The notes under the pieces were generated by a model. That model did not search any database. It saw only the letters and a program-made list of their open reading frames with translations, and was not told the DNA's origin. Shown piece after piece: positions 27,301 to 39,300 of a stretch of 64,000 nucleotides of DNA; positions within the stretch are counted from its first letter, which is position 1, and every line of letters starts with the position of its first letter. The position numbers and the translations under genes were made by a program. Where the stretch lies: positions 2,221,110 to 2,285,109 of the forward strand of contig NC_058503.1 in NCBI RefSeq assembly GCF_020382885.2. The letters are read 5' to 3'. The DNA comes from Scatophagus argus (lineage: Eukaryota > Chordata > Actinopteri > Scatophagidae).

Positions 27301-30300
27301 GGAAGCCTTTCCTCCTCAAGTTGTCCCGCCAGTGCAGAATCTTGAGCCTCAGCACTTTTCTCCTGGCTCTCTCCATCTGTCTCTTTGTCTCTTTTCTCGC
27401 CATCTGCCTCCTCCTCTGCAGAGGCACCCTCCAGCAAGCAGGGGAACGAGGTGCTTTGGGCCAAGCTGGGCGGCATGGCAAACTCGTCCATGAGGAAAGA
27501 AATCTCCAGCTGAGAGTGGTAGGCCACACACACCATCAGCTTAATGATCTCCTTCACCCGGGCCAGCTCATACTCTGACGCACCACGCAGCTTGATGGAG
27601 CATCCAAGATGAAGGGGACAGCCTTCAAAGAACATCAAAGTCTTCACCTCATCTGGAAGGACAGAAGAAAAAAAATATCAAAAGACAAAATCAGCATTGA
27701 CTCTAGAGGGAGTAGTCAACTCACAGCAGCATTCAGTGAGAGTAGGAGTGGAGAGTGGAGGTGTGCCTCTTACTGCTGGCCAGGGTGAAAGGCTGCATGT
27801 AGAATTTGTGGCAAGTTCCCAGACGAGGTTTGGTGAGGAGCTGGTCCATGGACATTACCAGGTCTCCTTGGGTCACACGACTCACCCTGTCCAACACTTG
27901 CTAAATTGAGAAAAAAAGAAAATTGATATGCAATATGCCATTGTTGCCAAGTGCTTGCTCAAGGGGGAATGTTGGGTTCTCTGTAATACAATTTAACTAA
28001 AGAGTTTGGTCTAGACCTGCTCTAATTGCAAAGTGTCATGAGAATGGAGATTGGAAAGACAATGGAACCAGGACAACTTTAATTATTCTGTTTCATGCTT
28101 CAGTTTTACACACAACACTTTTTTTCTGTTTCTACATGTCCATGACTTTTGTTGGATTGTCTTTATGAATTTTTATGAACCTCATATTAATTACTGACCG
28201 GCTTGACATTGATGACCAGTGTGATCCCGTGCACTAGCAGCATTTCCTGAGCAATACGAGACACAGTCTTCTCTACCAATACCAAGTTCGGACGGACGTC
28301 TACAATGCGCTGCACATAGTTCTTCAAAAACTCTCGTTCCTGAGGGAGAGACAAAGAAAAATCTTTTCTCCGTTTCAGAAAACAAGGGCACTGTAAAATG
28401 GTTGTTTCCTCTATTGTCTATTGCTAATTGCATTCAGAGTGACTTACTGACCTGTAGCACGATGGGGTCAATGCAGGTAAACTTGGTCTCCTCCCTGTAC
28501 AGATATTCTATGGGGCACTTCAGCAGCAGAATTTTAGGGTTCTTGATGTATGGGTTCATCTGATTAGAGATCAGATAAGTATCAGGTTTTCAGTTTATCA
28601 GTTAGTAACGCTGTAGGTATAGCTGTAGGTATTTAAAGCACAGATATACTCTTTTTTCATTTCTGGACAGCAGAAAAACTGATTGTAAAGAAATGCTATT
28701 TAAGAAAACATAAAATGATCTTTGCTAGACAGAAAAACATGACACTACCTTCTTGTGTGCGATGCTCTTGGTACATACGAAGCCATTGACCACAGTCGAG
28801 TCAAACTTTCTTCCTCCAGGGATCTAAAGCACAAATGGAGATTTAGTTATACTTGTAAAATCATCTGAAGCACACCATTTAAAAAGATAATTTCATGTTT
28901 CAATTTCCAAACAGTGGTATATGACTACAGTTTGACGTGGTGTCTGACCTTTTTGATGTGGACCAGCTGCCGGATGTCCATGTCATCATCGTTGTTGCGA
29001 ACATCAGGCCGCACTGTCTGGACCACCTGTCGAACCACAGGGACAATAATATCCCGCCAGGACAGAGACAGGGACTCACTGTAGAGTAGCTGCTGCAGCA
29101 GTGCCATCATGTGGCTGTGGTTGGCTGAGCTGAACAGGGAGGCAGAGTGACAGGTGCTTAAAAAGCAAAAAAACTTTGGCACGACAAGCCAATAGCTGTT
29201 AGAAATTTCACGAAAACATTTCTCAACTATTGTTTTATTAGCTGCTCTATTGGTAAGCGCAATGCCTTTAAAATAGAAATCTACTTGAACACTAGTGGGA
29301 TTTCAGCAGGTGTATTCTTCAGAATGAAGATTAAATGTTGAACTAATTAGTCGACTAATAATTCTCATTAATCAGCAGGAACTGAACTGATTTGTACTCG
29401 GAAGTCGTTTTCCCGAGTTGTTTTCCGAATTCTGAAGATGGAAGTGACAAATACAATGCCCCCAAAGTCAGAATGCCAACTGGTCAACTCGGTTGTCCAC
29501 AGAGGACACCGAGTTCGTAAACCAAGATGGCTGCCCAGAACATCTACTGTAAATAAAAGCTGTAGTTTTGCGTGTTTTTAGCTCTTTTGTCTTTTTTGTG
29601 TCCAATTTAGAAAGCCGTATACACAGTACTGTCTTACTGTCTACTGCTGGCATGAAACACCATGTATTGTGCTGTTTATCAACTGGTGCTGCTTGTAAAC
29701 GGTCGATGTTGCTATAACAACAATGGCCAAATCACGTTACAAACGAGCTGTCCTGTGTTGTGGCAAATGGAACACATCCAACTCGGTTTTTATCGGATGC
29801 GATATCACTCTGAGTCCAGAGTTACACCTTGCAAGTACAAATCGAACGCAGGGTTAAACTCAAGTTTCACTGTAAAATTATGGTGCTGTATAATGACAAT
29901 TAAAGTAAACCTAAAACTTGCATTTAGTTGAACACTGAATGCATAACCCTAGGGACTTCTACTATTATGTATAATTACACCAGACGCAAATATGTCCACG
30001 TACAGCAGCCTCTCCATGGCCTTCTTCTCTCCGTTCTCCTCTCGAAGCTGGTCAAGAGAGCTGTGGTGCCAACCCAACGGAGTGAACATCATCTCTTTAG
30101 CCTTCTCCTCCACACGACGGTTGAACAGAGACTCTGCAGGAACATCAAGTCAGGAAAGAGGGAATGAGTTTGCTTAGTTACAGTATGAAATTCAGTATGC
30201 TGTCTGAATAAATCAATAAGAGAGTGCTCCTACCCTTGATGAAGGCATCACTTATGACAATGTTCTGTCCTCCATCCTCAGACACAAGAAATTCAGCTAA

Positions 30301-33300
30301 CAGAAGAGAAAGAGATCAGTCTATTGTTTCTATTAGGTATGACAACTTTGGATCAGACGTCTTGAGTAAAAGTCACAAATGCATGCAGGCATGACAAATA
30401 TGGCAGGTGACAGCTAAGCAAGAAAAGTGTCAAGAAACCGGGAAGAATATTTACAACAGAATTTACCACTTCTGTTTCCTTTTCCAAAGAAATCTTACTA
30501 ACCTGGTTTGCATACATCCTACATGAACGCATTTTACAGAACTTACAGAACCAAAGGTTGAAGCAACATAAATAAAGAAAAGCATTGTTTTCCTTTAGAA
30601 ACAAAAAACTAGTCTCTTATGATCTGTGTCAAAAATGATCAATCTGTGTGGGGTTGTACTTTTTAGAGTAACCAATACATGGATTGACTTAACCAACTGA
30701 CCTGAAGAAAAGAAGTGTTCAGAGCTAGACTGACGTATTTATAGAACATATTGCTTGTGGTAATATTTACATTTCTGCTCAGTGGCAGGAGACATGTGCG
30801 GATACTTGGACTGTTTCTTGACGTGGAAATTCACATTGTTTTGCTCCATGTTGAGGTTAATGGAGGCAGCTGAGTCACTGTCCACTACTGACTGGGAACT
30901 GCTGACAGATGTTCTCTTGCTAGGCCCGGCAGAGTCTGGACAGAGAGACAGTTGAGAAAGCTGCAGTTGGGATTTTAGTACTCAGATGACAAACCAAAGC
31001 CACATGGCAGGAGCTTGTGGAAATAGCAGCGATCCCAGCCAACAAAGTATGGCTACAGGTGTAACAAAAAGCCTTTATCAAAGCAATAAACATAAGATAC
31101 ATACTGGGAAGGGTGTACTCTGTCTCATCCACAAGTTGTTCTGTGTCGCTGTCATCAAACTTGATGTCCTTGAACCAGGATGGTTCTGAATGTCCTTCCA
31201 AGGAGTTGACACTATCACTGTCTGGAGACGGTGTTTCTGAGAACTCTGTACTCTAGAGACCAGACAGAGAGACGTCACCATCAGCACATTTCACTTCACT
31301 GAAATAATCTGTTGAAGCTGTTCAAGGTATGTTTTCTTGTGTTATCAGAAGACCCTGTTGAATCAATCAATATCGACATGTGATGTGTCCCAGTACGTTG
31401 CAGAAAGTGTAAAACAATTTGGAGTGCATCACTCTGTGCAGTATTTACTCATCAGAAGTGGGCCATTACCTGGAGGGGGCGGTAGAGAGCATACTCGTCC
31501 CTGAATAGCTGGTCATGGTGAGTAACACAGTCCAGCCAGCGACCGTCCACTAATGCCTGACCTATGGCAATAGCCTGAGCCCTGCAACACAGAAACATCA
31601 GAAAGGGAGGGGAGGGAGAGTGTAACAGTAGCTAGCTCAAAGGCAGCTTTTGTAAATAAATTGAATGTATAAGGACAGCCACTTGTGATGAGCCTTCTAT
31701 AGTGAGAGGACTGATCAGCTTAAAAAAAATAACACCAAAGCTTGTTAAGCCAAAAGCCTTGACAAAAAAAACCCCCAAATCTCTAAACTGAGACACGCCA
31801 TCTTATTTTTGTAAATAATTGACAGTTTGGTAAGCACAAGTAATGTATTCCTGGTGATCATTATGCTGCAGCAAGAAATTATCTATCATCCATCACATTA
31901 AAGCAGTAGTTTCTTGCCAATATTTAAGTGCGGAAATAAATACCACTTTAATATCAGGGAAACAGGTAGCTCAACTGTTTAAAGTTAGAGCTAGATATTA
32001 AACGGAGTCTACAAAAGTGGTTTTCATGTAACTCTTGGCAAGAAAGTGAATAACCATCTTTCCCAAAGTATTCAACTCTTCCTTTAAAGGCCCAATCTGT
32101 GTGATTTAGGGAGATCTATTGACAGAAATTAAATTCATTCTTCAATATAACATAATTATAATTTCAGTAAAATCATTTTATTAAAAAAAAGGTGTTTAGT
32201 TACCTTTAAACAAGCATTTTATTTCAACAGAGTGGGTTCTTCTTCTACAAAGTCAGCCATGTTTCTACAGACACCCTGAATGGTAAAATCAAACACTGGC
32301 TCCAAACAGGACCTTTTTCATTTTAGTAGCCAAAGCAGGTTCTCCTTCATGCTTGGAAATTGAAGGCGAGGCAAGAGGTGTTCAGCTGGTTGAAACCTCA
32401 CCACTAAATCCTTCACACTGAACCTATAAGTATTTTGTTCAAAGGCTATTAACATGCCATAGTATAGAAAAAGAACATGTTTGTCCAGTGAGGCGCTACC
32501 TGGTGGAGATGGTGCCATTCCTCAGCAGCCAGTTGACAAGCTCTTTTCCTACAATGCAGTTGGGGTAGGTTCTCAGCCAATATCTGTGGTCCTGGAACTC
32601 CATCCCTGTGCTGTTGTGGCAGATTTTCTTCCACAAGTCCTTCAGCTGGGAGGAGTCCTGCAGAATGTATGTTATGTTGGTAAGTAATAATCAGTAATGA
32701 CTAATAATACATTTTTTTTTCTTCCTCTTATGAGACTGTATTTCAGTTAAGGGGAAGCATTAAACCGTTAAACCTACAATAATTTATTTTTATGGCTACT
32801 TTGGGACAGGATGTAACAGATGTGAAAATAACACTGACATATCACCACCTTTTAAGTTGACACAATGAATTTTACACATCCAGAAGTTATAGAACAAAAT
32901 TATGGAAGTCCAATATTCACTCTCTTTTTGCTCTGTTTTTCTACCCACTTCTAAGGGAAATATCTCCACGTCTCTATCTGCCAGAAGCTCCATGCTCTAT
33001 GTTCCCCATCTGGCCTCAGGTAGTGTCTGGCTGTTGTTTGGTGTTGGGCAGGCTGTGTACAGTGGGATTTTTAGAGCATTTTTGCTGAAAATAGCTGTTA
33101 CTGTTGCCAAGAATGGTGCTATGAGAGCAATGACACTGAACCAAAACAGTAAACTGTGCTACTCAGTCAGCAGAAACTTACCGAAGTTCCAAATGACAAG
33201 GGGAGCTGCAGGTGCTAACTATCTGATTCTTTACCTCGAGTGACCCTTTTCACACTGTCACATTGTTTCAACATCATTTTACGACACTGTTATTCTAAAA

Positions 33301-36300
33301 ATATCAATTATAGCCTATTTGCACAAGTTGATGGAAATCAGTAAAAGAGAAAGAACAAAGCAGCCACCAGTAGGATCTTCCTCTCTTCCTCACTGTGGTC
33401 CAACTTGGTGCCACCCTTGGTGCCTGACACGGCCCGGCTAGTTGGTGGGCTGACTGAGCTATCGTACGAAGGCACCATGGAGGATCCAGAGCGGTCCAGC
33501 GATAGGTTGGTCACACTGGCAGACCTGCGGTTGAGACAAATGGATCATTCACACTGCTGGCTTAACTGAGCTGTACTGAACCAAGCTGGAGCACTCTGTA
33601 CTTTACAAGCAAAAGCAAAGCAATGACTGACCTCTTCCTAGCAGGTGATTTGCCCACATCTTCTTGCAGCGTCGTCAATCTGGCACTGAGGCTACTGTTC
33701 TGAGGTTCCTGGTGAATCATACTAATGAACACACACATGCATGTTAGTGAAATATTTTAACCTCATAGAGAACCTTTTCATAGTGAATTATTTCTCCCTC
33801 CTTTCTATGGAGCTCTTAGTCTCTCTGTTACTGTGCCACAGGTCTTGCTGGGGCAGGTCATCTCAAGCCTAACTTGGCAGGGAGAAATAAAAACATTCCC
33901 TTGTTATCTGTAACACTCACAGACGCACTCTGATCCCTTCAGGAGTGTATGCCACCATTTGGGTGCCAATATCTCACTGGGGCACCACCTGTCTTGGTTC
34001 ATGGTGTGGCAGTATCTCATGTACATGCTGTATAGACTAATTGTGCATCTATTTGTCCTCAGCCGAGTGTCACAAAAGTGTCATGAGACAACTTCCGTTG
34101 TGACTTGACGATATATAAATAAATTGAATTGAATTGAATCTATGCCAGTGAGCCTAATTTATGATGGTGAATTTGAGCATGCAGAAGACAACTTTTTATA
34201 GAGCTAGAAAGCATTGGCTTTTGCTTACAAACAGCTAAAGCTCAGACAGACGTGAAAAATGAATAAAACAAACAGCAAGACTCACTTCTTTCTCATCCCA
34301 ATAGGAGTTTTTCTATGCCAGGAGAGAGAGAGAGGAAAGAGATTTTCTTTGAGGCAGGTGAAGATAATAAGCAGGGAGCACACCAACAACAGCAGAAAAC
34401 GAGCATGAGGTTAAAAAATGTGTTCATTGATGGACGATCCTTTAAAGATGTCCTTGAATCCATTTGACAATTTGCCTGTTGTGTGCATGGTTAATAAAAT
34501 CTTAAAAAAAACAAACAGTACATCAACAATTACTTAAAAGTAACTCAACTAAAGCTGTTTCTTCTAAAATAGATGCTCCCTTTGTTATTCATTAATTCGA
34601 GACAGTTTTCTGCATTACTGGCCACTCAGATTACATGCTGCAAAGGTGACCAGCAGACTCTTACCTTCTTTATATCTTACTTCATGAATGCTAGTTCATG
34701 GTGGTTGCATGCAGTTTATTCCTATTTCTGACAAAGGTCATAAACTGCAACATGATTCTATTTTCATGAGACCTGACCATGTACGATATACAAAACAGCA
34801 GAAAGTCAAGATAGAAAAAGCAAGCACAGACGGAGGAGGCTTGGAAAAAAAACTAGAAAAGGATGTTTCTATCATGAGCAAAATTAGAACATAATAAACC
34901 TATACAACAGCAAACAAGAGGTGAAAAAGTCAAGATTTCGTTTGTAGGTACACAGAAAGCCATGCAGGGCTCAGTATTGATTAAGATATACTAGAACAAA
35001 GAGGCACTGAAACTACTCCTGATTAACAATACCAGCATTCCTTTTGTACCAAGATCTAAAAAAAAAATATATCGTAAGTGTTCTTTGATTTAATGCAACG
35101 TGATTGGCTGACTTTCACAACAGCTACAACCCATACAGTCTATGCTGTGGTGAAGTCGAGCATGATGCACTTGACCGAGGTGGCAGTTCCGCACGCTGAG
35201 ATGTCATATGAAGTACTCTACTGGTATCAATCTCACTTTAAGGGTACTGTACTGATATTGTAATATTTTAAAACCATACCCATCCTTAAAGCTTTGGTAT
35301 AAAGGGTTTATTTTGGAGGTACATTATAGGTGTGGGCAAATTTAACATATTCAACAATCAGGCCTGATTATCAATCTGAATATGTGATAAAGATGGACAT
35401 GTTCCTTTCTGAGTAAATGAACTCGTAGAAGATAAAATGTGTGTGTGTGTTCACCTCTGCCAGGTCAGGTCTTCCTCGAGGAAGATGTTCCTGCTGGCCT
35501 TACGTCCCCCTACAGGTGTCCGAGGTTCGCTGGGCTCCAACACACACACAGAGCAGGGAGAGTCAGACAAGACGCTCAGGTCCTCTCCGATGGAGCCTGA
35601 TTCAGCTGAGTGGGCGTAGTTCAGCGCTAGCTTACGACAGTACGTGCAGGCCCGCAAGTCTCCTGGGAGCAGAAAGAAGACACAAAACAGTGTGAAAAGG
35701 AAGCAAAAAAGGTAATAAAGTTAAAAGCAGTTGAATTTTTTTTTGGTTTTCTCTGCCACAATGATATGAATCAGACCATGTTATGATGCATTTATGACTA
35801 ACTAACCTTCAGTACAAAGTATGTCGCTTACCTGTGTAGCCCATGAACTTTCCTGGGATCTCCTGGTTGCAGCAGCGGCTGCAGAAGATCTGGCCACACA
35901 GTCGGCAGTGGTGGCGGCGGCGGAAGGTTGTGAACTTCTCATTGCAGTCGTAACACTCTTTACACTGGCTATCTGGCATCCAGTACTGCTTCAGATCACT
36001 GTCCTGAAAGAGAACAACATCCACAGCACACTGCTTTTAGCAACAAGGAGGTACTCAGTTGGTTTAGTTAATGGCAAAGCTGTCAAAGCGCCACGGCTGA
36101 AAATGCTTATTCATTTAAAAGTAAAATATTGACATTAATATTGTGCTTAATGCTTTGTCAGTACATATACATTTAAGGCATCTACAGTGAAGAACTGTGT
36201 AGGATAAAGAGTTGATGTTAGATTGGATGCGAATACCTGACTCTTTCCCTCCATTATTTCCTTCAGCCTCTTCAGTGCAGTGCGAAGTTGCACAGCTGTA

Positions 36301-39300
36301 CGAGGGTCATGACTGCTTAGAGGGGTGTCAGACTTCCTGCTGCCGTCTAAAATCATGCATGTAAACAGAAACACACACATACATCACACAGTACAATTAT
36401 ACAGAGCACAACTGAACAACATCAGTGAAAAAGTTCACTTGTTCTTTAAAATCTACACTGCTTCATAGTCAAATGCGCCTTTTAAAAAAAATACTGACTG
36501 ATGACATGAATTTCTCAAAGTGCATTTAAAAATGACAGCTAAGCAATAAACATTTGACAATGCACTTCAACACCTTAGGAATAACTCCCTTAAAAGTTGC
36601 ACAATATGTATAAAATAACACAGGAAGCAATCATTAAAAGAACTGGGAAGGAAAAGAAAAACATGTTGAATATAAATGTTAGGTTTAGAATTGTTCATGA
36701 CAAACATCATTCCAAATATTAGTACCTGGGTGGCAAACATTAGGGCAAACCAAAGACTAATATAAAGCGCTTCATTGAAAATGCACACTAGCATGCACTC
36801 AGACAAACAAAACAGTTTGTGTATGACCAAGTTGTTACAGTCAGGCTAAAAGCATCTTTAGTAAAACCACACAGTGCAGAAAAGCCCTCACCTGGCCAAT
36901 CCACTGGAATCAGGAAAGACATGAGAACGGACGTTACAGCCTGTACGTGCATTCATCTTTCTGAAGCCTTATACAGCAATATATACAGTAAACGTTGGAA
37001 TATTTTCAACCAAAACACAACTGTTTGTTTTCAAGTCTGTCTCAGTCTGCTCCTTTCTTTAGCCTCAGATTCCTCTAAAAAGAAAATTCTAAAATGCAAA
37101 GAGAGCAAACATGTTCCTGTCTGTTTAATATTCTTTAAAAAGGAAGGATTTATCTCTCAAAACTAGTGCTGCAACCAACTACTATTATTGTTATCCATTA
37201 ATCTGCTGATTACTTTCATGATTAAATTAATTGTTTAGTCTAAAAGATATATAGATAAAAGTGTTAAAATGCTCATCAAAATTTCTTAGAGCCCAAAGCA
37301 ACATCTTCAGACTGTTTCTTTTGTCCAAAACCCAAAGACCCAAAGCAGCCAATAATTACATTTAAGAAGATGAAACCAGCAAAGGTCAGACATTCTTCTT
37401 TGAAAAATTAGTGGAACAATTAAATGATTATCAAAATAATCAGCAATTAATTTTCTTCTAATTGACTAATTGATTAATAATTGCAGCTCAAACTATTTCT
37501 GGAATGAAATCCTACAAAACCTTAAGTGCATGAAAAATAAAAGGTGACACACCCCTCTTTTGACAAAATAACTTTAAGGGCCCGAGGGCAAGAAATTCCC
37601 TTTTCATACATTTTTAAACACTTGCTTCCTTACTTCAACAGAGTATTTTGGTGTTGAGCACAATGTGAGTACGAATGCATATGAATGCAATATTACTATA
37701 ATCATGAAAATGAATGCTCACGGTGACAACACAAGACAGGACAGCAGTTTTAACAATATCTGATTTCAAATGTTCCTGTCATTAGCAAATTTTGTGAGAT
37801 TCGGTAAAGGCAAAACCTCTTTGACACAAATTTCAGAGTTTTCCAAATGTGCAAGACATATATTTGAACATTGGGATAAAATTATTAAATAATACTCTTC
37901 AGTTCTGTCCTACCACACAGTTCTACAACTGACCCAATATGTAAAATCTAAGGAAATAAAGGACAGTGAGAAAATTCGCTTTCAAGAGTGCCTGTCACAG
38001 ATGAAGCTGAATTTAGGAGATTCAAGAGGGAAGTTAAAACAGGATCTATGGTGTTATCAGTGGTCCCTGATTGGTTTATTCATTACAAGAGTAAGGCTTT
38101 GAAATTAACTAAAAGACTTTCAAATTACAGATAATACAATCAACAAAGCTGCTGAAGCAAATAAATCACTGCCAAGCATTGTTAATGAAATGAAATAAAT
38201 GTCCTACCAGAATTATCTTCCTGTTTACTCCCAGTATGTAAGTCTGTGCTGTGCTAATTTGTCATTGGAAAAACAACATAAAATGTACTTAAACAGCAAC
38301 ATTTTACTGACTTTTACACTAAAACTAAAATGCCAAACATTTAATCACAATCAAGAAAGATACATTTAAGTCTCCTTTAAGCTGCAAACATTGTAGATTG
38401 ACTAATTCTTACTTTTGTAGAATACCTTACCTCAACAGCTGAAAATGTTGTTGAACCCTGAAAAACAGCACTAGCTATGCTATACAAGAGTGTGTGCATG
38501 CATGTGTGTGTGTGTGTCTTACCAGAGACAGTGGAGGTGCGTCGGAGGTGGTCTGGGTGCTGTTTCTGGTGTGTCCTCAAACCATGGAGGGAGTGGGAAG
38601 GACTGGTGGACCAGCTCCTCCCCTCTGACTGAGGGGAAGGGGATGGCACATCTTGTTTCTCTGAAGCCGATGAGACAGGACGTCCCTCCTCTGCATTCAC
38701 ACACACATACATGTAACAATAAGACAAACATAGAAGAAAAATATTTTGCAAAGTCCAAAGAATACTAAACCTCAACAAATTAAATCTCTCGGTATACAGT
38801 CAGAACTTTTCTACTTCACCCATCACTTAATACCACAGACAACTAGCTGACAAAATATTAACATTTGTTGGTGACTAATACCTTGTGCCCTAAGATATTA
38901 AACACATAAGGACATACATTTGTAATCCCCCACTCTGGTCATATGAAAATTCATGCAACAAATTAACTAGCAGTATTTGACTTTTTTAAAAATAGATTTA
39001 TCCATAATCAATCAAACATTTAGGTCTATACAAAACATCTGTTTGTTATGGGTTCTCAAACATGAAGAATTCCTTGTATCTTTTTAAATATACTATTTGG
39101 AAAGTGTTGAAAGTTATATTTTAAACCTTTTAAAGACTAGAATTACTGCCTTGTAATTGTATGCCTCCACACACCAATCAAGTTCAGACATACAATTCCT
39201 ATAATACACTGAATATATAAAAAATATTTTAAAAATATATATAAAAAATAGCAAATAGTGGTATTGGGCCAAGTCTATGAAGGAATTTAATAAAAAGTAA

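Noticed and set aside
26839-27578. Several plus-strand frames of 70-117 codons over pikfyve exon 19.
   Set aside because: They are shadows of the minus-strand exon, with no recognisable domain.
26787-27647. The 286-codon frame as a separate gene, and the antisense frames over it.
   Set aside because: It is pikfyve exon 19 extended into intron. The opposite-strand frames arise from its Glu/Ser-rich composition.
34286-34312. 27-nt candidate microexon of pikfyve on the minus strand (good AG and GT borders) between exons 5 and 6.
   Set aside because: Inserted in the phase left by exon 5 it brings in a TGA within seven codons, and the flanking exons join in frame without it. At most it is a poison exon; there is no positive evidence.
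36567-36830. Hydrophobic 87-codon minus-strand frame that might look like a membrane protein.
   Set aside because: It lies within a pikfyve intron, in AT-rich sequence, with no start context, conservation cue or splice evidence.
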